Shown here one piece after another: positions 7,589-14,729 of a stretch of DNA of 35,867 nucleotides (positions are counted from its first letter, which is position 1; the number at the start of each line of letters is the position of its first letter). Source of the DNA: an uncultured Collinsella sp. (GTDB lineage Bacteria > Actinomycetota > Coriobacteriia > Coriobacteriales > Coriobacteriaceae); NCBI GenBank assembly GCA_900765115.1, contig CAAFQK010000094.1:1-35867 (forward strand), written 5' to 3'. A program made the translations under genes and the position numbers. Below the pieces are notes generated by a model that saw nothing but the letters and a program-made list of their open reading frames with translations, had not been told where the DNA came from and ran no database searches.

Positions 7589-9346
7589 TTACTCGGCACC
7601 CTCGACCTCATACGAATCCGCCTCGGCTGGCTCATCGTTTGTCTCTGTCGCAGCCCCGCGCGCCTCGTCAAACGCGGCCTTCATGGTCTTGTTGCCCCAC
7701 GTGAGCTTGCGAATGGTAAGATCGTCCGCCTTCTTGTTGGCTAGGCGCAGATTGTTCTCGGAGGACAGCAACGCCTCCTTGGTTTTCTGCAGGTGGCTAA
7801 TCGTCTTGTCGATCTCATCAATCGCCGTTTGGAACTTGCGGCTCGCGATCTCGTAGTTGCGACCGAAATCATTCTTGAACTTCTCCATCTTGGCTTCGAA
7901 GTTCGTGACGTCGATATTCTGCTGTTTGTACTCCGCCAGTTCCTGCTTATAGCGCAGCGAACCCATGGCGGCGTTGCGAAGAAGCGTGATCATGGGAATA
8001 AAGAACTGTGGGCGAATCACGTACATCTTCTCGTAGCGATAGCTCACGTCCACGATGCCGGCGTTGTAAAGCTCGCTCTCGGGTTCGAGCAACGTGCAGA
8101 GCACCGCGTACTCACAGCCTTTCTGGCGACGATCGTGATCGAGTTTCTTAAAGAAGTCCTCGTTTTTATGCTTGGTCGCAGTCTCGTCGTTCTCGTTTTT
8201 CATCTCGAACATAATCGAAATGACCTCGTTGCCGCTCGCGTCGCACTCACGGAAAATGAAGTCGCCCTTGGTGCCCTCGGACGCATCGTTGTCCTTCTCG
8301 AAGTACGCGTTGGGAAACGCCGTCATGCGCAGGCGGTTAAACTCGGTCTCGCAGTGCTGCTCGAGCGACTCGCCCACCATCTTGGTGGACAGGCGGACCT
8401 TCATGTCCTTAAGGCGCTCGATCTCTTCGTCCTTGTAGCGAATCAGGTCATCGCTCGCGCGCTTGGCCTGCGCAAGCTCGAGCTCGTGTGCCGCCTTGGC
8501 CTGTTCCTCGCGAGAATCGCGCACCGCCAGCTCGCTCGTCAGTTTGGCACGCGCCTCATCGCGCTCTCGCTCCGCCGCGGCGACCGCCTCCGACAGGTTC
8601 ATTTTTGCCATCAGCTCCTGCTCGCGCAGCTGGGCGCGCAGACCCTCAGCCTCTTGCTCGGACTGAGCCTTTGCGGCGGAAAACTTCTCTTGCACCTTCG
8701 CGCGATAGTCAGTAAGCGCGCGCTCGGCCTCGCTGCGAGCGGCATCGAGCTCGCGCTGCGACTCAGCCGCAGCGGCGGCAAGCGCCATCTCCTGGGCCTT
8801 GTCCGCCGCGGCAAGCCTGGCCTGCAGCTCGGCAATCTGAGCATCACGTGCAGCTAAATCGTTTTGAGCAGCGTTGCGCGCCGCCGACTCGACGAGCTTA
8901 GCTTCGTCATCTTTGCGCTCCAGCTGCGCACGCAAATTGTCGATTTCTCGCTGAAGCTCGGCGTTTTCCTTTTGAGCGTCGGCACGGGCCTCAACCGCCG
9001 CGCGCTGGCTTGCACTCTCGCGCTCTGCGGCAGCGCCCTCGAGCTTGGCGCGCAGCTCGGCAAGCTCAGCATCGCGCTTGGCAACCTCTTGTGCCAGCTG
9101 TTGAGCTGCAGCGTTCTTCTGCTCGATAAGCTGAGCGTTGCGCTGAGACTCTGCCTTTTGCAAGGCAGCCGTCAAACGCGAGCGCTCAAGCTCCAGCGCC
9201 TGCTCGCCCTCGCGCTGGACTGCCTTCACACGCTCATCCAGGTCGCGCGAAAACTCGGCATCGCGCACTTGCTTGACAATATCCGCATAGCCAGACGCAT
9301 CGACCTTAAAGACTTCGCCACAATGCGGGCACTTGATCTCATTCAT
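7589..9346 (-). CDS. DUF2130 domain protein with zinc-ribbon start and long coiled coil
   Basis: A 585-aa protein. The N-terminus has a half zinc ribbon, IKCPHCGEVF. Residues of about 30-310 are a long Glu/Ala/Arg-rich coiled coil. The C-terminal third is the DUF2130 region (MVGESLEQHCETEFNRLRM, ASEGTKGDFIFRE, ISIMFEMKNE, NAGIVDVSYRYEKMYVIRPQ). The E...GD...E-x-K arrangement is compatible with a PD-(D/E)XK nuclease-like fold, and the architecture recalls RmuC-type proteins, but no activity can be claimed. The tail is acidic. The start is ATG 9346, with GAGGAGCTGCT just upstream. It is convergent with the helicase gene and lies downstream of the metallophosphoesterase gene, separated by a terminator. 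Confidence 0.8.
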   Translation of the reverse strand: MNEIKCPHCGEVFKVDASGYADIVKQVRDAEFSRDLDERVKAVQREGEQALELERSRLTAALQKAESQRNAQLIEQKNAAAQQLAQEVAKRDAELAELRAKLEGAAAERESASQRAAVEARADAQKENAELQREIDNLRAQLERKDDEAKLVESAARNAAQNDLAARDAQIAELQARLAAADKAQEMALAAAAAESQRELDAARSEAERALTDYRAKVQEKFSAAKAQSEQEAEGLRAQLREQELMAKMNLSEAVAAAERERDEARAKLTSELAVRDSREEQAKAAHELELAQAKRASDDLIRYKDEEIERLKDMKVRLSTKMVGESLEQHCETEFNRLRMTAFPNAYFEKDNDASEGTKGDFIFRECDASGNEVISIMFEMKNENDETATKHKNEDFFKKLDHDRRQKGCEYAVLCTLLEPESELYNAGIVDVSYRYEKMYVIRPQFFIPMITLLRNAAMGSLRYKQELAEYKQQNIDVTNFEAKMEKFKNDFGRNYEIASRKFQTAIDEIDKTISHLQKTKEALLSSENNLRLANKKADDLTIRKLTWGNKTMKAAFDEARGAATETNDEPAEADSYEVEGAE

Positions 9347-9404
9347 AGCAGCTCCTCGATGAACGCAAATTTCAACCGCCTACACTCTACCGCGCTGCAC
9401 GGAC

Positions 9405-9439
9405 AAAAAAGGCGCCGCCGCCATAATGGCAACGGCGCC
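9405..9439 (-). terminator. intrinsic terminator of the metallophosphoesterase gene
   Basis: On the minus strand GGCGCCGTTGCC and GGCGGCGGCGCC flank a short ATTAT loop and are followed by six T. It lies 48 nt past the stop at 9487. Confidence 0.8.
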
Positions 9440-9486
9440 GGAACCACCGCAAAGGTGCCTATCCCTATTGTGGTGGTTCTGGCGCC

Positions 9487-10032
9487 CTATAGCCCAAAGA
9501 AGCTAAGAATCTGGTCGCGGCTTACGGGCTTGTACTCGTTGGCGTCGAGGCCGACATCGTAGCGAAAGATAGGACGTTCGCGGTCGCGATTGCGCACGTT
9601 GGTGCGGTCTCCTCTGCTGTGGATATGCCCGTGTAGCATGATGGCACCACGCGCCTTACCATTCCAGCTGAGCATGGGGTAATGGCTCATCACCAGACGA
9701 TGGCCCTTGGCATAGCCGGGAGCAACCTCCAGGTAATCGCGCACGTCTTCCCAAATTTGCGGGGCGTCGGGATCTTCCCAGTCGCCGTCATGGTTACCGC
9801 AGATGAGCGTCACATTCTTGCATTCGATACGCTCGCGCAGGTGCACGGCGTCCGCTAGGGGCAAACGATAGGTAAAGTCTCCCAAGATATAGAGACGGTC
9901 GTCCGCCGCCACGCACTCATTAATGGCATCGGTGACCCTGCGGTTCATCTCCTCGACCGAATCAAACGGTCGATCCATATCGTGCAAGATATTCGTATCG
10001 CCCAGGTGTAGGTCGGCGGTAAACCACATCAT
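9487..10032 (-). CDS. calcineurin-like metallophosphoesterase
   Basis: A 181-aa protein with the metal-binding motifs of the family in order: DLHLGD near residue 7, ILGDFTYR around 50, CGNHDGD around 80, SHYPM around 113, and HGHIHSRG around 134. These supply the Asp, His and Asn ligands of a two-metal phosphoesterase site. The short single-domain form is common for cytoplasmic phosphoesterases of unknown substrate. Two adjacent ATG codons start the frame (MMWF); GAGGG lies about 7 nt upstream. The upstream gene on the same strand ends 67 nt away. The substrate cannot be read from the sequence. Confidence 0.85.
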   Translation of the reverse strand: MMWFTADLHLGDTNILHDMDRPFDSVEEMNRRVTDAINECVAADDRLYILGDFTYRLPLADAVHLRERIECKNVTLICGNHDGDWEDPDAPQIWEDVRDYLEVAPGYAKGHRLVMSHYPMLSWNGKARGAIMLHGHIHSRGDRTNVRNRDRERPIFRYDVGLDANEYKPVSRDQILSFFGL

Positions 10033-10098
10033 CGTCTATGCCCTCATTTCGCAACGCGTCAAACTGGTGCTAAGTATACAGACACAGCGATGCGGCGG

Positions 10099-10278
10099 TT
10101 AGCCAAAGAGCCCGCCGAACAGTCCGCGGCGGCGCTTGTCTTGCTTTTTCGAAGCGTCACCCTGAGTTTTCTTGTCCTGCCGTTTCCTACGGCCCTGCTC
10201 CAACTCATCGTCATCGAGTAGCATATCCCATTCAAACGGATCATCCGTCAAATCGAACAGGTCATCGTCGTCAAACAT
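10099..10278 (-). CDS. 59-aa charged small protein
   Basis: It begins MFDDDDLFDLTDDPFEWDML, is very acidic over its first 27 residues, then strongly basic (GRRKRQDKKT, KKQDKRRR), and ends GLFGGLFG. The start is ATG 10278, with GGGAAG about 6 nt upstream. It lies between the HIRAN gene and the metallophosphoesterase gene on the same strand with short gaps, so the three may be co-transcribed. I do not recognise the family. The acidic-basic split and glycine/phenylalanine tail suggest a disordered partner-binding peptide, which is inference only. An overlapping 61-codon frame in another register has no comparable ribosome site. Confidence 0.55.
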   Translation of the reverse strand: MFDDDDLFDLTDDPFEWDMLLDDDELEQGRRKRQDKKTQGDASKKQDKRRRGLFGGLFG

Positions 10279-10296
10279 GGCAGCTTCCCTTACCGA

Positions 10297-10623
10297 TTAG
10301 CGAGCATCCACCACATAGAGGCCAACGCGCACCTGATGCCACGGGCTGCGCTCGGGAGCAACCTGTTGCACGCGGGCCTCAAATACGTCCTCGTGGCCGT
10401 AATACATCATCAAGGACAGCGGGCCGACCTCGTTTCCCGGAACATAGCCAAGCTTGGTGTTGCCGTAATAGATCGCAACCGCCTCAGGGTCATGGGGATT
10501 ATCGCGCTCGGCACACAGCGTCAGCTTATCGCCCGCTTTAAGATCGCCCAGGACCAAGGCGCCATCGGCATACTGAAATCCTGCAATGTGAAATGACAGA
10601 AGAACACGTGAAGGCTCGTACAT
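10297..10623 (-). CDS. stand-alone HIRAN domain protein
   Basis: A 108-aa protein that is essentially one HIRAN domain: VLLSFHIAGFQYADG, AGDKLTLCAERDNPHDPEAV, AIYYGNTKLGYVPGNEVGPL. HIRAN domains bind DNA ends, for example the 3' end in the eukaryotic HLTF helicase, and occur fused to nucleases and helicases or alone in bacteria. This one is alone, so any catalytic partner must be encoded elsewhere. The start is ATG 10623, with GAGGAG about 5 nt upstream. A small charged protein gene follows after 18 nt on the same strand. A role in DNA repair or damage recognition is inferred from the family. Confidence 0.8.
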   Translation of the reverse strand: MYEPSRVLLSFHIAGFQYADGALVLGDLKAGDKLTLCAERDNPHDPEAVAIYYGNTKLGYVPGNEVGPLSLMMYYGHEDVFEARVQQVAPERSPWHQVRVGLYVVDAR

Positions 10624-10774
10624 AGCAGCTCCTCTAACAGCCGGATAAACCGGTGTGTAACCTTATTGAGAAGTCTACGGTCCCGTGCGGACACAAATAC
10701 ATCCTGTCTGCGTCCTTCAATCGTTTGCCTCAACGCTTGCGCGACAGAACGCTTGCAGATAAGATAGGAACACG

Positions 10775-10860
10775 GATGGCACCCGTTGCCGCGGGTCTTG
10801 CCAACTCCGATACACGTTTTCATCGTGAGAAGTGGCCGTCTTCGCTTACGCGGGGGCGGC
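10775..10860 (-). ncRNA. structured 3' region downstream of the small hydrophobic peptide
   Basis: On the minus strand right after the peptide stop come two hairpins: GCCG...CGGC (10835-10860, inner CGC/GCG) and GGC-ACCCG/CGGGT-GCC (10778-10802). Two GC-rich hairpins directly after a tiny hydrophobic peptide are typical of holin-like type I toxin loci. An antisense RNA promoter was not identified. Confidence 0.4.
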
Positions 10861-10943
10861 TATTTCATTCGGCCGATAAACAGACCGAGTTCGATAGCCG
10901 CAATCAACAACGCCAATAACGAAATAACATCGCTTACGTTCAT
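10860..10943 (-). CDS. 27-aa hydrophobic peptide, candidate type I toxin (holin-like)
   Basis: The peptide starts MNVSDVISLLALLIAAIEL and ends in GRMK. It is a single membrane helix with a short basic end, the size and pattern of small holin-like/Fst-type toxins. The start is ATG 10943 with AAGGG 7 nt upstream. That ribosome site lies in a small stem, CCCTT-TAG-AAGGG (10951-10963), so translation may be held back, a common trait of type I toxins. Two GC-rich hairpins follow the stop codon. Apart from this peptide, the 425-base gap between the HIRAN gene and the aldehyde dehydrogenase gene holds only a terminator and no other convincing gene. The assignment rests on pattern only; a chance frame is possible. 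Confidence 0.55.
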   Translation of the reverse strand: MNVSDVISLLALLIAAIELGLFIGRMK

Positions 10944-11006
10944 ACCAAATCCCTTCTAAAGGGAGTTGGCCCATCCGTGCTCCATAACAGTAGTCTAACG
11001 CAAAAT

Positions 11007-11040
11007 GCAGGTAATAGGAACACTTGTTCGTATTACCTGC
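11007..11040 (-). terminator. intrinsic terminator of the alcohol/aldehyde dehydrogenase operon
   Basis: GCAGGTAATA (11007-11016) pairs with TATTACCTGC (11031-11040), with an inner GAAC/GTTC stem, followed on the minus strand by ATTTTG. It is 9 nt past the stop at 11049. Confidence 0.8.
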
Positions 11041-11048
11041 GCCCTTTT

Positions 11049-12428
11049 CTAATGCACAAACATGCGCACGAATTTGTGCTTCCAGCTTGCGTAGGGCGCA
11101 TACCGAAACGGCACGTCCAGCCAGGTTGCCTTGTTCACGATGCTCTTCTTGTGGCTAAACGTATCGAAGCTCTCGCGGCCATGGTACTGCCCCATACCGC
11201 TCGCGCCCATGCCGCCAAAGCCCATATGGCCTGTAGCCAAGTGCATGATGGTGTCGTTGACGCAGCCGCCGCCAAAGGGCACGTAGCGCACAAAGCGTTG
11301 CTGAACCGCACGATCCTGGCTAAAGATATACAGGGCCAGCGGCGTCGGACGATCCGTAATAAACGCTTCGGCCTCGTCTAGGCTCTCAAACGTCAGCACC
11401 GGCAAGATGGGACCGAAGATCTCCTCCTGCATCACGGCGTCAGCGGGGGCCACGCCGTCCAAAATTGTCGGCTCAATCTTGAGCGAAGCCTCGCGCGCGG
11501 CACCTCCAAGCACGACCTTATCGGGATCGATCAGCCCGCGCGCACGCGCAAAATGCTTGGCGTTGACGATATGTCCGTAATCCTCATTGTCGAGTGGATG
11601 TTCGCCAAACATGCGACGGACCTCCTCCTTGATGAGGCCCAGCAGCTCGTCGTGCACGCGCGTATCGACCAGCAGGTAGTCGGGCGCCACGCAGGTCTGC
11701 CCCACGTTGAGCCATTTACCAAAGGCGATGCGCCGTGCCGCGACCTTCAAGTTTGCCGTCGCATCCACGATGCAGGGACTCTTTCCGCCCAGCTCAAGCG
11801 TCACGGGCGTAAGGTTTTTACTTGCGCGCTCCATGACGAGCTTGCCAACCGGAACGCTACCGGTAAAGAAGATCTTGTCCCAGTGCTCATCGAGCAGCGC
11901 TTCGTTCTCGGCGCGCCCGCCCTCGACAACCGTCACCAGGCGCGGATCAAATGCCTCTTCACAGATTTGCCTGAGCACCGCGCTCGATGCCGGAGCATAG
12001 GCGCTCGGCTTGATGACCACGGTATTGCCCGCGGCAAGGGCGCCAGCGAGCGGCTCGAGCGTCAGCAAAAACGGATAGTTCCAGGGCGCCATGATGAGCG
12101 TGACGCCATAGGGCACGGTTTGCGTTTTGCACACGCTCACGGCGTTAGCGAGGTCGCACGGACGCAGGCGCGGACGACTCCATCGGGCCACATGCGCAAT
12201 CTGATGTCGAATCTCGGAAAGCGATGTGCCAATCTCGCACATATAGGCCTCGTCATGCGACTTTCCCAAATCGGTCTTGAGCGCATGAGCGATATCGGCC
12301 TCGTGGGCCCGCACCGCATCGCGTAAACTCACGAGTGCGCGACGTCGAGCATCGACATCAAACGTGGCGTGCGTCTTAAAGTAGGCGCGCTGATCGCCGA
12401 CGATGCGCGCAATTTCCTCGGTGTTCAT
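11049..12428 (-). CDS. NAD(P)-dependent aldehyde dehydrogenase
   Basis: A 459-aa aldehyde dehydrogenase. MAPWNYPF (113-120) and the NTVVIKPSAYAP segment form the cofactor site; VTLELGGKSP carries the general-base Glu (212); NVGQTCVAPDY carries the nucleophile Cys (246). The length, with no N-terminal extension and a hydrophobic C-terminus (FRYAPYASWKHKFVRMF), fits the class 3/YwdH-AlkH-type group, which oxidises medium-chain or aromatic aldehydes. The start ATG 12428 has GGAGGG 5 nt upstream, overlapping the stop of the alcohol dehydrogenase gene, so the pair is co-transcribed and probably coupled. The two could interconvert an alcohol, its aldehyde and the acid; the physiological substrate is not readable. 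Confidence 0.9.
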   Translation of the reverse strand: MNTEEIARIVGDQRAYFKTHATFDVDARRRALVSLRDAVRAHEADIAHALKTDLGKSHDEAYMCEIGTSLSEIRHQIAHVARWSRPRLRPCDLANAVSVCKTQTVPYGVTLIMAPWNYPFLLTLEPLAGALAAGNTVVIKPSAYAPASSAVLRQICEEAFDPRLVTVVEGGRAENEALLDEHWDKIFFTGSVPVGKLVMERASKNLTPVTLELGGKSPCIVDATANLKVAARRIAFGKWLNVGQTCVAPDYLLVDTRVHDELLGLIKEEVRRMFGEHPLDNEDYGHIVNAKHFARARGLIDPDKVVLGGAAREASLKIEPTILDGVAPADAVMQEEIFGPILPVLTFESLDEAEAFITDRPTPLALYIFSQDRAVQQRFVRYVPFGGGCVNDTIMHLATGHMGFGGMGASGMGQYHGRESFDTFSHKKSIVNKATWLDVPFRYAPYASWKHKFVRMFVH

Positions 12429-12437
12429 GGCACCCTC

Positions 12438-13658
12438 CTAGTTCTCGTCCTCAAACATACCACCCGCGACGACCTCGTACATATGCTCGAGCTCCGAGCG
12501 GTCCATCAAAAGTGGAACGGGGTACAGGGGATTGGCCTCGGCATCGGCATGGGCCGCCATTTGCGGAATATCGGAGCGGCGAATACCCGAGACATATTTG
12601 GGGATTCCCAGGGCCTCGTTCATGCGGTCGACCCAATCGATAAAGGCCTCGGCCGCAAGACTGTCCTGCGCGGTAGCCGGCGCAATGCCCGCCATGCGAG
12701 CAAGATCGGCAAGCTTGGGGGCGGCGGCGTCACCATAAGCGCGAAGCATGTGCGGCAGGATGATCGCGTTGGCCAAACCGTGCGGAATTCCGTATCGGCC
12801 GCCTAGACTGTGCGCGATGGCATGAACGTATCCAACATAGGAGCGCGTAAAGGCAACTCCCGCCTTATACGCCGCCGAAAGCATATTGCGACGCGCACGC
12901 ATGTCGTCGCCATGCTCATAGGCCTCGAGCAAATTGTCGTGGATGAGCTGCACCGCCTGTCGTGCCATCTTGCGCGTATAGGGCGTGGTGCTTCGCCCGA
13001 TAAAGGCCTCGACGGCATGCGTCAGGGCGTCCATACCCGTCTGCCCCGTAATGGAGGCGGGCAGACCGCGCGTAAACTCGGGGTCGTGCACCGCAAAGCG
13101 CGGAATAAGCACAAAGTCGTTAATGGGGTACTTGTAGTGCGTCTCGTCATCGGTAATTACCGCCGCAAGTGTGACCTCGCTTCCCGTGCCTGCCGTGGTG
13201 GGGACGGCGATGAGCAGCGGCAGGCGACGATGAATCCGCAGCAGGCCGCGCATCTTGTTGATGGGCTTGTTTGGCTGCGCAATGCGTGCGCCTACGCCCT
13301 TGGCGCAGTCCATGGCTGATCCTCCGCCGAAGCCGATAATGGCCTGGCAGGCGCTCTCTCGATACAGAGATGCCGCTTCCTCCACGTTTGAGACCGTGGG
13401 GTTCGCACGTGTTTCGGCATAGACCGCAGCGCTAATTCCCTTGGACGCGAGCGCTGTCTCGAGCGGTGCCATGAGCCCCAGACGGGCAATGCCGGGATCT
13501 GTCACGATAAGAACATGGTGTATTGAACGCTTTTGAAGCACTGCGGGCACTTCCTCAGCGTGCTCTAAAATGCGTGGCTCGGTATAGGGCAGCACCGGCA
13601 ATGCGATGCGAAAAACCGTTTGATACGTTCGGCACCAGGCGCGGCGGGCTAGATGCAT
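12438..13658 (-). CDS. iron-containing alcohol dehydrogenase
   Basis: A 406-aa group III alcohol dehydrogenase. The nucleotide-binding part has AIIGFGGGSAMDCAKG and PTTAGTGSEVT; the metal site is supplied by GMDALTHAVEAF and YVHAIAHSLGGRYGIPHG (His residues). The N-terminal 25 residues before the conserved domain are longer than in many relatives. ATG 13658 is chosen because GAAGGAG lies about 9 nt upstream; the frame is open further, but the extension has no ribosome site and covers the promoter region with two palindromes. It is the first gene of a two-gene operon with the aldehyde dehydrogenase. It probably reduces an aldehyde with NADH during fermentation, or works in the opposite direction. 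Confidence 0.88.
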   Translation of the reverse strand: MHLARRAWCRTYQTVFRIALPVLPYTEPRILEHAEEVPAVLQKRSIHHVLIVTDPGIARLGLMAPLETALASKGISAAVYAETRANPTVSNVEEAASLYRESACQAIIGFGGGSAMDCAKGVGARIAQPNKPINKMRGLLRIHRRLPLLIAVPTTAGTGSEVTLAAVITDDETHYKYPINDFVLIPRFAVHDPEFTRGLPASITGQTGMDALTHAVEAFIGRSTTPYTRKMARQAVQLIHDNLLEAYEHGDDMRARRNMLSAAYKAGVAFTRSYVGYVHAIAHSLGGRYGIPHGLANAIILPHMLRAYGDAAAPKLADLARMAGIAPATAQDSLAAEAFIDWVDRMNEALGIPKYVSGIRRSDIPQMAAHADAEANPLYPVPLLMDRSELEHMYEVVAGGMFEDEN

Positions 13659-13676
13659 AAAGGAAGCTCCTTCATT

Positions 13677-13756
13677 TGTTGATTGGTCAACATTTGCTCG
13701 ACCGATTGTACTCATCGGAGGTCGCACGAGGTCTAGCAATCGTTAATCAATCAACA
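13677..13756. promoter_or_regulatory. paired operator-like palindromes upstream of the alcohol dehydrogenase operon
   Basis: TGTTGATTGGTCAACA (13677-13692) has perfect 6-bp arms. A second site, CGTTAATCAATCAACA (13741-13756), matches it at 13 of 16 positions on the opposite strand; the centres are 64 bp apart. They bracket the likely promoter of the dehydrogenase operon. The cognate regulator is not in this window's immediate neighbourhood. Confidence 0.5.
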
Positions 13757-13802
13757 TCTACACATGCTTAAATTGTTTTATTAAAAATCATTCCTAATAG
13801 GC

Positions 13803-13879
13803 TTCACATTCGGTCTCATTTATGGATAATAGAACTCGTCAAGACGCACGTCCGGAGAGGGCCCTTACGGGACCGGACG
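13803..13879 (+). promoter_or_regulatory. rubrerythrin promoter and leader hairpin
   Basis: TTCACA (13803-13808) and GATAAT (13825-13830), 16 bp apart with an upstream TATG extension, form a plausible promoter. The transcribed leader then holds CGTCCGG/CCGGACG (13849-13879) with an inner GCCC/GGGA pairing, 35 nt before the start codon. An AT-rich imperfect palindrome at 13779-13799 (TATTA...TAATA) could be a metal- or peroxide-regulator site, but it does not clearly match a known box. Confidence 0.4.
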
Positions 13880-13914
13880 AGTGCACCATCGCCATCGATC
13901 GAAAGGATCGAATC

Positions 13915-14475
13915 ATGAAGTTTGTTTGCCCCGTTTGCGGTTATGTGGAAGAGTTCGACGGCGACCAGCTGCCCGAGGATTTCAAGTGCCCCCAGTGCGG
14001 CGTTCCCGGTTCTCGTTTCCTGAAGCAGGAGGAGGGCCAGCTCGAGTGGGCTGCCGAGCACGTCGTGGGCGTCGCCAAGATGGAGGGCGTCTCCGAGGAC
14101 ATCGTTGCCGATCTGCGCGCCAACTTTGAGGGCGAGTGCTCTGAGGTCGGTATGTACCTGGCCATGGCTCGCGTCGCTCATCGCGAGGGCTATCCCGAGA
14201 TCGGCCTGTACTGGGAGAAGGCTGCCCACGAGGAGGCCGAGCATGCCGCCAAGTTCGCCGAGCTCCTGGGCGAGGTCGTGACCGATTCCACCAAGAAGAA
14301 CCTCGAGATGCGCGTTGAGGCCGAGAATGGCGCCACCGCCGGCAAGACCGATCTTGCCAAGCGCGCCAAGGCCGCCGGTCTCGATGCTATCCACGACACC
14401 GTGCACGAGATGGCCCGCGACGAGGCTCGCCACGGCAAGGCTTTCGCCGGCCTGCTCAAGCGTTACTTTGGCTAA
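13915..14475 (+). CDS. reverse-type rubrerythrin (rubredoxin domain first)
   Basis: A 186-aa protein. Residues 1-35 are a rubredoxin domain with C5/C8 and C25/C28 (FVCPVCGY, KCPQCGVP). Residues 50-186 are a ferritin-like diiron domain with ECSEVGMYLAMARVAHREGY, AAHEEAEHAAKFAE and ARDEARHGKAF supplying Glu/His ligands. This order, rubredoxin before the diiron domain, is that of 'reverse' rubrerythrins, which reduce hydrogen peroxide and help anaerobes survive oxygen. ATG 13915 follows GAAAGGATC; the open frame extends upstream into the leader hairpin but without a ribosome site. The codons are strongly biased, as expected for an abundant protein. A terminator follows. Confidence 0.92.
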   Translation: MKFVCPVCGYVEEFDGDQLPEDFKCPQCGVPGSRFLKQEEGQLEWAAEHVVGVAKMEGVSEDIVADLRANFEGECSEVGMYLAMARVAHREGYPEIGLYWEKAAHEEAEHAAKFAELLGEVVTDSTKKNLEMRVEAENGATAGKTDLAKRAKAAGLDAIHDTVHEMARDEARHGKAFAGLLKRYFG

Positions 14476-14511
14476 GCCAACTGCCTGAGACATAACCTCT
14501 AGCTCGAAGAA

Positions 14512-14541
14512 GGCCCGGACCGTATTGGTTCGGGCCTTTTT
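14512..14541 (+). terminator. rubrerythrin terminator
   Basis: GGCCCGGACC, an 8-nt loop, then TTCGGGCC-type pairing and five T, 37 nt after the stop codon. Confidence 0.85.
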
Positions 14542-14606
14542 GTGCCTCGAGGACTCGTTAACGCCCTGAAATAGAGCTATCTTCGGCATCGGTCTCTCGT
14601 CAAAAA

Positions 14607-14729
14607 CTAAGTGAGTAGACTTTTCGAAACTTGCCGAGCAGACCATCCGTATTGCTTTATAAAGTCGCAGGTAAATGACTTGTTTCAAAACGGCCTGGTC
14701 GCCAAAGTGCCAAAAGCCTACTCACTTAG
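14607..14729. repeat. copy B of the ~123-bp element with terminal inverted repeats
   Basis: Left end CTAAGTGAGTAGACTTTT (14607-14624); right end AAAAGCCTACTCACTTAG (14712-14729), differing at one base. It shares CCTGGTCGCCAAAGTGC, GCAGGTA and the CTTG...CAAAA block with copy C in the same orientation. Read on the minus strand, its right end supplies the TAG stop of the putative nuclease gene. Confidence 0.92.
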
